Shown here one piece after another: positions 1-6,815 of a stretch of 18,131 bases of DNA (within the stretch, counting starts at the first letter, position 1; the number at the start of each line of letters is the position of its first letter). The notes under the pieces are model-generated. The model was not told where the DNA came from. It searched no databases and worked only from the letters and a program-made list of their open reading frames with translations. Made by a program: the position numbers and the translations under genes. Origin of the DNA: Clostridia bacterium (lineage in GTDB: Bacteria; Bacillota_A; Clostridia; Christensenellales; Aristaeellaceae); assembly GCA_017620455.1 (NCBI GenBank), contig JAFZQK010000028.1, positions 1-18,131 on the forward strand, written 5' to 3'.

Positions 1-334
1 CCACGTCCACATCCAGGGCCTTCCAGGGCAGGTTCTGGGCCTTGGGCTCGGCATAGATGGTGATTTCCTTGCCGTCCACGGTGATGGAGCCGGGGACCTT
101 CACGGTCTTGCCGTCTTCTTCAAACACGGGCTCCTTGGAAGCCACGGTGTGCTTGTTTTCGCCGATCACGCCGCAGTAACCCTTCTGGGCGGTGTCATAC
201 TTGAGCAGGTGCGCCAGCATCGCGGGGCTGGTCAGGTCGTTGATGGCTACCACGTCATAGCCGGGGGCGCCGAACATCTGCCGGAAGGCCAGACGGCCAA
301 TGCGACCGAAACCATTGATAGCAACTTTCACCAT
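1..334 (-). CDS. gap: Glyceraldehyde-3-phosphate dehydrogenase, N-terminal part (cut by window edge)
   Basis: This glycolytic enzyme oxidises glyceraldehyde 3-phosphate to 1,3-bisphosphoglycerate with NAD+ and phosphate in the cytoplasm. About 111 residues are visible. The product starts MVKVAINGFGRIGRLAF, which carries the Rossmann-fold nucleotide-binding loop GFGRIGR at residues 8-14, followed by the family pattern AINDLTSPAMLAHLLKYD. The catalytic cysteine and the rest of the catalytic domain lie beyond position 1. The ATG at 334-332 is preceded by a TAAGGAGGAG ribosome site at 341-350. A near-consensus promoter and a palindromic possible operator lie just upstream. The enzyme assignment is secure. 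Whether this is the glycolytic (GapA) or gluconeogenic (GapB) paralogue cannot be told from this part. Confidence 0.97.
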   Translation of the reverse strand, partial: MVKVAINGFGRIGRLAFRQMFGAPGYDVVAINDLTSPAMLAHLLKYDTAQKGYCGVIGENKHTVASKEPVFEEDGKTVKVPGSITVDGKEITIYAEPKAQNLPWKALDVDV

Positions 335-365
335 GGGAAACTCCTCCTTACATAATCAAGCGATC

Positions 366-382
366 GGTAAACCAGGTTTACC
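366..382. promoter_or_regulatory. Perfect palindrome at the gap transcription start: possible operator
   Basis: The sequence GGTAAACC-A-GGTTTACC has two perfect 8-base arms around one central base. It begins about 8 bases downstream of the gap -10 box, so it covers the expected +1 to +17 of the gap transcript. That is a classic place for a repressor to block initiation. The arms do not resemble the direct-repeat CggR operator of Bacillus gapA, and no regulator gene lies beside it. The palindrome is seen directly; its operator role is inferred. A short leader hairpin in the mRNA is the alternative. Confidence 0.5.
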
Positions 383-389
383 GCCCTTT

Positions 390-418
390 ATTATAACCAA
401 TAAATGAGAGTTTGTCCA
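390..418 (-). promoter_or_regulatory. Sigma-A-type promoter of gap
   Basis: Read on the minus strand this is TGGACA, 17 bases, TATAAT. The -10 is a perfect match and the -35 matches five of six. The predicted start is near 383, giving a leader of about 50 bases before the gap ATG. The AT-rich block 388-412 stands out from the GC-rich surroundings. Confidence 0.85.
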
Positions 419-512
419 GTGTTTATCCGGGGCAAATTCTGCCCGCTGACAAAAAGACGCCCGGAGCGGAAAAATCGCCCCGGCGGAGCGCGAATTGTTA
501 CATTTCTCCGGC

Positions 513-541
513 TTGACAGGCGGCGGGGACGGTGGTATCCT
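513..541 (+). promoter_or_regulatory. Promoter of the secreted SH3-domain gene
   Basis: A perfect TTGACA -35 at 513-518 is followed, after a 17-base spacer, by TATCCT at 536-541, which matches four of six in the -10. The start would be near 548, giving a leader of about 30 bases with the ribosome site AAGGAGG at 562-568. This placement also argues for the downstream ATG at 578 over in-frame starts further upstream. Confidence 0.7.
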
Positions 542-577
542 TTTGGTGGACAAATGTACACAAGGAGGCCGGACACC

Positions 578-1804
578 ATGAGAAGGATCGTTTTGCTGAC
601 GGCTGTGCTGGCGCTGCTGCTGGCCTGTCCCGCCTGGGCGGAGGAATATGCGTATCGCAGCGAACGGGGCCTGGATTGCCGGGATCGCGTTGCGGAGATC
701 GGCGATGAAATGCCGGAGGAGCTCCGGGACGCGCTGGATCAGGCAGGCTTTGGCGAAGATGAGGTCCTGTCCGGGGTGCTGTGCAATACCACGTCGAAAT
801 ACCTGGAGCTCAGCCCCACCGAAAGCGAATGGGCGGTGCTGGCCCTCGGACGCGGGGAGGGAACGCTGCTTTTGTACGCCAGCCGGTTCCTGCAGCAGGA
901 GCGCTGGACGCCCTGGCAGCTTACGCCTGCGTCGGAGATTTTCCTTCCGGCGGGAGAAAGCGTGGATCTGCGGGGGCTGCCGCTTTGGGATATGCGGACG
1001 GGGGAAATTGCCGACGTGCTGCCCGCCGTATGCCGGGGCAGGGACGTGTATTATCTTTCCAAGCGGGGCGGAAAGCTGGCCGCTTATGTGCATGAGAAAA
1101 GCCCGGGCACGGGAACGGTGATCCGCTTCCAGGGAGACGGCGCGGCGGTGGCCCGGGTGTGGAGCGAGCGAGAGGAAACCGGGGTTTATACGGCTCGTTT
1201 TCTGTGGCCGGCCAGCGTGGAATTCTGGCATCTGGAGGACGTGCCCCGGAGCATCGAAGACCTGAAGGATTTCGAGGCCGCCCACCCCTTACCGCCGGAG
1301 GGGACTTATTCCCGGGCGTTGAGCGGCGGGAATTTCCGCCGGGAACCCACCGGGTCCTCCGAAATCCTGGGCCAGTTCGTGGACGCCGCGGCGGATGTGC
1401 TGGACAGCAGAATGGGGTCGAAGGATCCTTGGTATCGCGTGCGGGTGGGGGAGATCGAAGGCTGGGCCAGCTTTCCCTATGTGAACCCAGATCACTGGAG
1501 CGGATCGGACCAGCAGGACGAATGGGCCGCCGTCCAGGCCGTGGGCAAGGCGGTGCGGCAGGAAGCGCTCCGCGCCGCCCCGGGCGGGGAAAGCCGGGGC
1601 GTCCTGGCCGAAGGGACGCTGTTTCACGTGCTGCTGCGGCAGGATGGATATTATTACATTGCCATCCCCCGGGAGGAGATCGCCTTTCGGCAGAGCGACG
1701 ACAGCGAATACGGCTGGGTGCCCGTGGACGCGGTGAAAACCTACGCTTCGCCCCTCCAGGCCCGCTTCGGGCTGGGGGAAAAGAAGCTCATCGCCGATCC
1801 TTAA
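578..1804 (+). CDS. Secreted protein with bacterial SH3-like domains, function unknown
   Basis: The 408-residue product opens with a Sec signal peptide: MRR, a run of hydrophobic residues about 5-20, then an AWA-EE cleavage site near residue 22. There is no lipobox and no other membrane segment, so it is probably exported and released or wall-held. Residues about 240-300 look like an SH3b domain (NFRREPTGSSEILGQ...WYRVRVGEIEGWASFPYV). A second, weaker copy at about 320-400 has the same logic (ALRAAPGGESRGVLAEGT...YGWVPVDAV). Bacterial SH3 domains usually bind cell-wall peptides. Residues 25-230 match no family I recognise, and no hydrolase motif is visible. The ATG at 578 is chosen because AAGGAGG (562-568) and the promoter precede it. 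It reads away from gap and is monocistronic or loosely linked to hpf. Confidence 0.8.
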   Translation: MRRIVLLTAVLALLLACPAWAEEYAYRSERGLDCRDRVAEIGDEMPEELRDALDQAGFGEDEVLSGVLCNTTSKYLELSPTESEWAVLALGRGEGTLLLYASRFLQQERWTPWQLTPASEIFLPAGESVDLRGLPLWDMRTGEIADVLPAVCRGRDVYYLSKRGGKLAAYVHEKSPGTGTVIRFQGDGAAVARVWSEREETGVYTARFLWPASVEFWHLEDVPRSIEDLKDFEAAHPLPPEGTYSRALSGGNFRREPTGSSEILGQFVDAAADVLDSRMGSKDPWYRVRVGEIEGWASFPYVNPDHWSGSDQQDEWAAVQAVGKAVRQEALRAAPGGESRGVLAEGTLFHVLLRQDGYYYIAIPREEIAFRQSDDSEYGWVPVDAVKTYASPLQARFGLGEKKLIADP

Positions 1805-1822
1805 CAAAAATTGCCCGGACCG

Positions 1823-1851
1823 GCAGGAAATTGCTTTCCGGCGTCGAATAG
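1823..1851 (+). promoter_or_regulatory. Candidate sigma-H-type promoter of hpf
   Basis: GCAGGAAAT at 1823-1831 fits the Bacillus sigma-H -35 pattern RnAGGAwWW at every position. Eleven bases later GTCGAATAG at 1843-1851 fits the -10 pattern RnnGAATww except for the final base. The start would fall near 1858, leaving a leader of about 70 bases with a small CCGGC-gggg-GCCGG hairpin at 1886-1899. No convincing TTGACA/TATAAT pair is present in 1805-1926. Bacillus subtilis hpf (yvyD) is known to be driven by sigma-H and sigma-B, which supports the reading. Confidence 0.55.
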
Positions 1852-1926
1852 CTTTCATAGAACAGGAGAAAAAGGAAAAAGAAAACCGGCGGGGGCCGGC
1901 AGCATAACAAGAGAGGAGCTGTTCCC

Positions 1927-2466
1927 ATGAAAACCACCATCACCGCGAAAAATATGGTCGTGAGCCCCGGCATCACCAACCGGATCACGAAAAAGACCGC
2001 TACCATGGAGCGGTATTTGAAGCCCGACACGGAAATGTTCGTGCGCCTGCGCCGGGAGCGGGACGAGCGCATCTGCGAGATCACCGTTCCCATCAACGGC
2101 GTAACGCTGCGGGCCGAATCCAGCAGCAAGGACAATCTGTTTATGAGCATCGACAGCGCCCTGGCGAAGCTGGAACGCCAGATCCTGCGCCACCGCACCA
2201 AGCTGGAAAAGCGGCTGCGGGAGAACGCCTACACCGAGGAGACCCCGGAGTATATCGAGGATATTTCCGCCTATGGCACCGGCGAGCGCGAGATCGTGCG
2301 CACCAAGACCTTCCCGGTGCGCCCCATGGCCGTGGAGGACGCCATCCTGCAGATGGAGCTGCTGGGCCACAGCTTCTTCGTGTTCGTGAATATCGAAACC
2401 GAGCGCACCAACGTGCTTTATCTGCGCAAGGACGGAAACCTGGGCCTGATGGTGCCGGAGGACTGA
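1927..2466 (+). CDS. hpf: Ribosome hibernation-promoting factor, long form
   Basis: The 179-residue protein inactivates idle ribosomes in stationary phase or stress. The N-terminal domain (about 1-100, the HPF/RaiA fold with basic patches such as LRRERDER and LRHRTKLEKRLRE) occupies the tRNA and mRNA path of the 30S subunit. A linker of about 20 residues leads to the C-terminal dimerisation domain (about 123-179, REIVRTKTFPVRPM...LLGHSFFVFVN...LRKDGNLGLM). That domain pairs two 70S ribosomes into a 100S dimer. The long form is typical of Gram-positives. The ATG at 1927 follows AGAGGAG at 1911-1917. The gene ends in a hairpin at 2495-2523 and is converged upon by the next operon. The possible sigma-H promoter upstream would suit stationary-phase expression. 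Confidence 0.95.
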   Translation: MKTTITAKNMVVSPGITNRITKKTATMERYLKPDTEMFVRLRRERDERICEITVPINGVTLRAESSSKDNLFMSIDSALAKLERQILRHRTKLEKRLRENAYTEETPEYIEDISAYGTGEREIVRTKTFPVRPMAVEDAILQMELLGHSFFVFVNIETERTNVLYLRKDGNLGLMVPED

Positions 2467-2494
2467 GCTTTTCGCGGCGTTTGCCGCATCAAAA

Positions 2495-2523
2495 CACGCG
2501 GAGGATTTTTCCTCCGCGTTTTT
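2495..2523. terminator. Hairpin terminator shared by hpf and the convergent operon
   Basis: The stem ACGCGGAGGA (2496-2505) pairs with its complement at 2510-2519 around a four-T loop, and T-rich sequence follows (GTTTTTG). It closes hpf on the plus strand. On the minus strand the same hairpin is followed by GTGTTTTG, so it may also serve the convergent gene ending at 2534. Confidence 0.85.
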
Positions 2524-2533
2524 GTTTCTGTTT

Positions 2534-3175
2534 TTATTCCTGGGGGTAGCGCTCCCGCAGCCGGGCGGTGCGCTCCTCCACGGTGCGCCGGAATTCCTCG
2601 TCGGTGTAGTGCGGGTCCCGGGTGCGGAGCCAGATCTCGCAGGGCTGTTCCCGGCACGCGGCGCAGGAGGCCAGGCGTTTTTTTCCCACGGCGCAGCCGT
2701 AAATGGGGCAGGGCTTGCCCGCCGGCGCGTGGAACACCCGGCCCTTCAGGGCGGTGCAGCCCTGGCAGGGATCCCCCAGCAGGGGGCAGGCGGCGCAGTC
2801 CGTGCCGCAGACGGAGACTCCGGCGATCTGCCGCTGTTTTTCCTTGGGAAAGGAAGCGAGCACCAGAAAATAGGATTTGTCCAACAGCCGGCGCAGCAAT
2901 TCCTCCGGCACCGCGCCGTCGGCCTTCACCGAATTCCAGTGCTGCTTGTTGCTGTAATAGCCGGGGAGGATATCCGGATACTGGCCGCGCAGGAATTCCC
3001 CCTCCGCGGGCTTGAGCTTCAGATTGATGTAATAGGGCTTGTTTTCCCGATCCAGCAGCACGGCGGCGAACATTTTTCCGCCCACGTGGTAGCGGATCCA
3101 GTTCCACTCCGGCTGCAGATCCTTGGTGACGCCGTTTTTCCGCATCAGGTATCCGTCGATCCAGGGATAGCGCAT
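2534..3175 (-). CDS. YjbR (MmcQ) domain fused to a cysteine-rich DUF3795-like domain
   Basis: The 213-residue protein has two parts. Residues about 1-115 carry the YjbR/CyaY-like fold signature: WIRYHVGGKMFAAV, INLKLKPAEGEFLRGQYP, then GYYSNKQHWNSV and VPEELLRRLLDKSY. Residues about 118-185 hold ten cysteines (123, 127, 130, 137, 140, 156, 161, 171, 174, 179) in the CGxxCxxC...CxxC spacing of DUF3795, probably a metal-binding module. YjbR proteins are often called DNA-binding, but their role is unsettled. It is last in a minus-strand operon, 13 bases after the DUF218 gene, with GGGAGGG as the ribosome site. The domain calls are fairly firm; the function is unknown. Confidence 0.85.
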   Translation of the reverse strand: MRYPWIDGYLMRKNGVTKDLQPEWNWIRYHVGGKMFAAVLLDRENKPYYINLKLKPAEGEFLRGQYPDILPGYYSNKQHWNSVKADGAVPEELLRRLLDKSYFLVLASFPKEKQRQIAGVSVCGTDCAACPLLGDPCQGCTALKGRVFHAPAGKPCPIYGCAVGKKRLASCAACREQPCEIWLRTRDPHYTDEEFRRTVEERTARLRERYPQE

Positions 3176-3188
3176 GAGGGTCCCTCCC

Positions 3189-3803
3189 TTATTTGAGGAT
3201 CCCGGCCTTGCCCGCCAGATATTTGCCCCAGGCCAGCACCTCGCGGAAATGATTCTTCACCCAGAATTCCTGCTTGCAGGGGCTGCCGATGCCGTCGCCC
3301 CGGAGCCCCAGATCCCGGGCCAGGGCCAGCGCGCGGGGCAGATGGTAATCGCTGGTGACCACCGTGACGGTATCGACCCCCGGCGGCAGCAGGGCGATGG
3401 CGTTTTCCAGGTTTTCCCGGGTGCTGCGGGATTCGGTTTCCGCCGTGATCTCCCCGGCGGGCACCCCGTGGACAATGAGCCAGCGCTGCATTACGTCGCC
3501 TTCCGCCGCGGGCTCGTTGTCGCCCTGGGCGCCGCAGACGATGATGGGGCGGGGATGCTCCTGATAGGTTTTCAGCGCTGCTTCCAGGCGGAGCTCCAGC
3601 TGCGGGCTGGGCGCGCCGTCCGGGTACACCTGGGCCCCCAGCACGATGACGGCGGCGCTGTTCCCGTCGGGCTTCGGCTGGCTGCCCTCCGCCAGGCACA
3701 GCAGCCCCAGGGCGATTGCGAACAACACCGCGCCCAGCAGCACCAGCTTGATCAGCAGCTGCATCAGCCACCCTCCCAGCGATCTGTGTTTTTTTCTTGC
3801 CAT
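3189..3803 (-). CDS. DUF218 (YdcF/SanA/ElyC-like) membrane-anchored protein
   Basis: The 204-residue product has a basic start (MARKKHRS) and one hydrophobic segment at about residues 14-38, which anchors the domain outside the membrane. The rest is a DUF218 domain: AAVIVLGAQVYPDGAPSP, an RLEAAL helix, the VCGAQG turn, ESRSTRENLENA, and VTSDYHLPRAL. Relatives include SanA and ElyC, implicated in envelope integrity or lipid-carrier steps, and YdcF, reported to bind S-adenosylmethionine. A precise reaction is not known. It lies 12 bases downstream of radC and 13 bases upstream of the YjbR-DUF3795 gene, so all three are probably one transcript. Confidence 0.9.
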   Translation of the reverse strand: MARKKHRSLGGWLMQLLIKLVLLGAVLFAIALGLLCLAEGSQPKPDGNSAAVIVLGAQVYPDGAPSPQLELRLEAALKTYQEHPRPIIVCGAQGDNEPAAEGDVMQRWLIVHGVPAGEITAETESRSTRENLENAIALLPPGVDTVTVVTSDYHLPRALALARDLGLRGDGIGSPCKQEFWVKNHFREVLAWGKYLAGKAGILK

Positions 3804-3815
3804 GAGCGTCCTCCG

Positions 3816-4580
3816 TTATCGCTTTGAAACGGGTTTCAGCGTGCGCTGGGGCCGATCGGCCGCCAGGGCGTTCTCCCGGGAGAAGGGATCATCCTCCGCC
3901 CCCAGGTCGTGATGGGCGAAAAAGCTGTATTCCTGCTGTCCGGCCACGATGACGTGATCGTACAGACGGATGCCCACCCCCTCCAGCAGGCCCTGGATCT
4001 CCCGGGTAAGGGCGATGTCCTCCGCAGAGGGCAGGGGAGAGCCGCTGGGATGGTTGTGGGCCAGCACGGCCCCGGCGGCGTTGCGGCGGATCAGCTCCTG
4101 CATGATCTTGCGGGGAAGGAAGCTGACCTCCGTGGGCGTGCCCTCGGCGATCAGGGCCGCGGAGAGCAGGTCCAGCCGGGCGTTGAAGCACAGCGCGTAA
4201 AACTTTTCATGGCACTCCCCCAGGAACAGGGAGCGGCAGAAAGCCGCCAGGTCGTTGTAGGTGGTCAGCCGCCGATGCGGGGAAAGCTTGTCCTGTTCGT
4301 AGGCGCGCAGGATGGGCAGCAGGGAGGAAAGCAGCGCGGCGGCCTTCTCGCCGATGCCCTCCACCTGCTTTAGCTCCTCCGCCGGCGCTTCCAGCACCGC
4401 CGACAGGGAGCCGAAACGGTCGATCAGCCGGTGGGCCAGGGGGTTGACGTCGATCCGGGGAATGGCGAAGGTGAGCAGGAATTCCAGCACCTCGTGGGGC
4501 GCGAAGCCGCCCATTCCTTCCCGGGCATAGCGCTCCCGCAGCCGGGCGCGGTGGCCCGCGTGGATTTCCGTCTGTGCCAT
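3816..4580 (-). CDS. radC: RadC family JAB/MPN-domain protein
   Basis: The 254-residue protein has the usual RadC layout. Helix-hairpin-helix segments lie in the first 90 residues, with VEGIGEKAAALL at about 73-84. A JAMM-type domain spans about 105-230 with the metal-binding motif HNHPSGSPLPSAED, where H175, H177 and D188 are the expected ligands. RadC was once named as a DNA-repair protein, but that role was withdrawn and its real activity is unclear. The C-terminal extension after residue 230 is charged and poorly conserved in feel. The ATG at 4580 has GAGGGGG about 10 bases upstream. An ATG ten bases further out is out of frame. It is first in the three-gene minus-strand operon. Confidence 0.95.
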   Translation of the reverse strand: MAQTEIHAGHRARLRERYAREGMGGFAPHEVLEFLLTFAIPRIDVNPLAHRLIDRFGSLSAVLEAPAEELKQVEGIGEKAAALLSSLLPILRAYEQDKLSPHRRLTTYNDLAAFCRSLFLGECHEKFYALCFNARLDLLSAALIAEGTPTEVSFLPRKIMQELIRRNAAGAVLAHNHPSGSPLPSAEDIALTREIQGLLEGVGIRLYDHVIVAGQQEYSFFAHHDLGAEDDPFSRENALAADRPQRTLKPVSKR

Positions 4581-4610
4581 GTGCGTCCATCCCCCTCTTT
4601 TCTTCGCCCT

Positions 4611-4639
4611 ATTCTATCATTTTTCGCGATGATATGCAA
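4611..4639 (-). promoter_or_regulatory. Promoter of the radC operon
   Basis: On the minus strand, TTGCAT (4634-4639), 17 bases, then TAGAAT (4611-4616). The -10 matches five of six and the -35 keeps the key TTG. The start would be near 4604, about 25 bases before the radC ATG. It is back to back with the cdaA promoter region. Confidence 0.6.
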
Positions 4640-4755
4640 GTCACACAATGGTAATATATTCCACGGGGAGAACGCCGCCCGACGCTGCTGCACGGCGGAA
4701 AAGCCGGAATTGTTAAAAAGGCGTAAGAAAATTGAAAAAAAACCGAAAAAGGTTC

Positions 4756-4784
4756 TTTTCTATCCCGAAATTATGGTGTATAAT
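4756..4784 (+). promoter_or_regulatory. Probable cdaA promoter
   Basis: A perfect TATAAT lies at 4779-4784 in an AT-rich island. The best hexamer 17 bases upstream is TTTTCT (4756-4761), a weak -35. The predicted start near 4791 gives a leader of about 50 bases to the proposed TTG start of cdaA. The -10 is convincing; the exact -35 is not. Confidence 0.55.
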
Positions 4785-4840
4785 GAACTGGAATGAGGCC
4801 GCGCAGGGAAAACGCGGCGGAAAAAGGAGGGCGATGCAGC

Positions 4841-5704
4841 TTGGGCGGGATCTGGAGCCAGGTGCAGACCTTCTTTTGGAATATCATTCACCGGCCCACC
4901 TGGGTGGACTATATCGACATCCTCATCATCGCTTTCCTGATCTATCAGCTCATCAAGCTGACCCGGCAGACCCGGGCGGTGCAGGTATTGAAGGGCCTGG
5001 GCATCATCATCGTCGCCAGCTATATCAGCGAGCTGATGGGCCTGACGGCGCTGAACTGGCTGCTCAGGAGCATCCTGAACAACGGCGTGATCGTGCTGAT
5101 CATCCTGTTCCAGCCGGAATTGCGGAAAGCCCTGGAGCAGATCGGCCGGAGCACGAAGCTGGATAGGTCCACCCAGCGGGACGAGAGCGAGCGGGTGGTG
5201 GACGAGATCACCCAATGCCTGCTGCGGCTCAGCCGCCGCCGGGTGGGCGCCCTGATCGTGTTCGAGCAGAAAACGGGCCTCAAGGACGTGACGGAAACGG
5301 GCACGGCCATCGATTCGCTGATTTCCGCGCCTTTGCTGGAAAATATATTCGAGCCCAACACGCCCCTGCATGACGGGGCGGTGATCATCCGCGGCCAGCG
5401 CATCGTGTCCGCGGCCTGCGTGCTGGATCTGACCAAGTCCAGCGCCATCAGCCGCGATCTGGGCACCCGCCACCGGGCGGGCCTGGGCGTCAGCGAAACC
5501 ACCGACGCCATCGTGTTCATCGTCAGCGAGGAAACGGGCATCATTTCCATGGCCCGGGGCGGCAAGCTGACCCGTCACCTGGACGCCGAGGCCATCCGCG
5601 CGGAGCTGAGGCAACTGTATCATGAAGAGCATTCCCGCCTCTGGCGGTTCACCCACCGCGCCCTGAACGGCGCCGTGAAAGGAGGGGACGGCCGTGATGA
5701 ATAA
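4841..5704 (+). CDS. cdaA: Membrane diadenylate cyclase CdaA (c-di-AMP synthase)
   Basis: The 287-residue enzyme joins two ATP molecules into cyclic di-AMP, the second messenger controlling potassium, osmotic and cell-wall homeostasis. Hydrophobic segments at about 24-40, 50-66 and 72-91 form the three-helix membrane anchor, followed by a short coiled linker and the DAC domain. The active-site motifs are intact: DGA at 178-180 and GTRHRAG at 208-214. The proposed start is TTG at 4841, which follows AAAGGAGG at 4823-4830 by 10 bases and gives the usual CdaA N-terminus. The ATG at 4834 is out of frame, and an in-frame ATG at 4793 lacks a ribosome site and lies at the predicted transcript start. 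It overlaps cdaR by 11 bases, so the two are translationally coupled. Confidence 0.95.
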   Translation: MGGIWSQVQTFFWNIIHRPTWVDYIDILIIAFLIYQLIKLTRQTRAVQVLKGLGIIIVASYISELMGLTALNWLLRSILNNGVIVLIILFQPELRKALEQIGRSTKLDRSTQRDESERVVDEITQCLLRLSRRRVGALIVFEQKTGLKDVTETGTAIDSLISAPLLENIFEPNTPLHDGAVIIRGQRIVSAACVLDLTKSSAISRDLGTRHRAGLGVSETTDAIVFIVSEETGIISMARGGKLTRHLDAEAIRAELRQLYHEEHSRLWRFTHRALNGAVKGGDGRDE

Positions 5705-6815
5705 CGAGCCTGCGCGCCCGGCGCAGACGCCGCAGGCCGCTCCCGGTCAGCGGCCCGGATTCTGGCGGCGCGTGAAGAACGTGCTGACCCGCCAGTGGGG
5801 ATGGAAGCTGGGCAGCCTGGTGCTGGCCATCTGCCTGTGGGGGGTGCTGATCTCCCAGGATTCCGCCCTGCCCCGGGACAAGGTGATCGACGGCGTGCGC
5901 GTGACGGTGACCAACGCCGCCAGCATGCGCAGCAACGGCTATATCATCACCTCCGGGCTGGAGAACGTGGACACCGTGAGCGTCCGCGTCCGGGTGCCCC
6001 AGAAGAATTATGCCTCCGTAAACGCATCGAATTTCACCGCCCGCCTGGATCTGAACCAGGTGCAGAAGGTGGGGGAACAGGCGCTGAAGGTCACCGTGAC
6101 CAGCCTGAATACCAGCCAGTACGGCACTGTGCAGGACGTGCTGACCCCGGATATCCGGGTGGTGGCCGAGGAATACGGCGCCCAGAGCCGGGTGCCCGTG
6201 GAAGTGCGGCTCACGGGGGAGGTCCCCGCGGGCTGCTTTGCCGGCGCCCTGAGCCGCGATACGGATTACGTGGATCTGGCCGGCCCCAAATCCATCGTGG
6301 AAAAAGCGGTGCGCTGCGTGGTGGAATGGGATCAGAGCGCCCTGTCTCCGGAGCGCACGCCCAACACCGCCAGCCTGGCCTTTCTCCTGGAGGACGCGGA
6401 GGGGAACCCCCTGGACGCCGACGACGTCACCGTGACCTATAAAAACCAGGCGATCAGCCGCATCGCCGTCAGCCAGGATGTGTATTACAAAGCGCGGGTG
6501 CCGGTGGACAAGAGCAGCCTGTACGCCGGTACGCCGGCGGAAGGGTACGCCGTCAGCGGCGTGCGCATTTCCCCGGAGTACGTTACCATCGCCGGCAGCA
6601 AGGATGTGATCGCGCCGTATCTGGAGGAAAACAGCGCGTTCTATACGTATGAACAGGTGAATATCGACGGGCAGAGCCGCACCACCACCGGCTTCCTGAC
6701 CCTGCGCAGCCCCCAGAGCGTGGAGTATATCAGCACCAGCTCCGTCAACGTGGTGGTGACCATCCTGCCCGAGGCCTTCGTCAACCCCGATGAAAGCGGG
6801 GCGGGCGGTACATGA
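5694..6815 (+). CDS. cdaR: YbbR-domain protein CdaR, partner of CdaA
   Basis: The 373-residue product has a cytoplasmic Pro/Gln-rich start, one membrane helix at about residues 38-54 (GWKLGSLVLAICLWGVLIS), and then extracellular YbbR repeats. I count about three beta-rich units, roughly 60-150, 155-240 and 250-360; each has VRV..V, YGTVQDV or YVTIAGSK-type strands. CdaR binds CdaA at the membrane and tunes its cyclase activity, with inhibition shown in some Firmicutes. Start choice: GTG 5694 sits 8 bases after AAAGGAGG (5678-5685) and ATG 5697 sits 11 bases after; either is possible. The gene begins inside cdaA and its end overlaps the next start by four bases. Confidence 0.93.
   Translation: MMNNEPARPAQTPQAAPGQRPGFWRRVKNVLTRQWGWKLGSLVLAICLWGVLISQDSALPRDKVIDGVRVTVTNAASMRSNGYIITSGLENVDTVSVRVRVPQKNYASVNASNFTARLDLNQVQKVGEQALKVTVTSLNTSQYGTVQDVLTPDIRVVAEEYGAQSRVPVEVRLTGEVPAGCFAGALSRDTDYVDLAGPKSIVEKAVRCVVEWDQSALSPERTPNTASLAFLLEDAEGNPLDADDVTVTYKNQAISRIAVSQDVYYKARVPVDKSSLYAGTPAEGYAVSGVRISPEYVTIAGSKDVIAPYLEENSAFYTYEQVNIDGQSRTTTGFLTLRSPQSVEYISTSSVNVVVTILPEAFVNPDESGAGGT

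Noticed and set aside
404..577. N-terminal extension of the secreted SH3 protein
   Set aside because: It would run through the TTGACA/TATCCT promoter and displace the signal peptide from the N-terminus.
4732..4737. TTGAAA as the -35 of cdaA
   Set aside because: It lies 41 bases from TATAAT, far outside the allowed spacing, and no -10 lies 16-19 bases after it.
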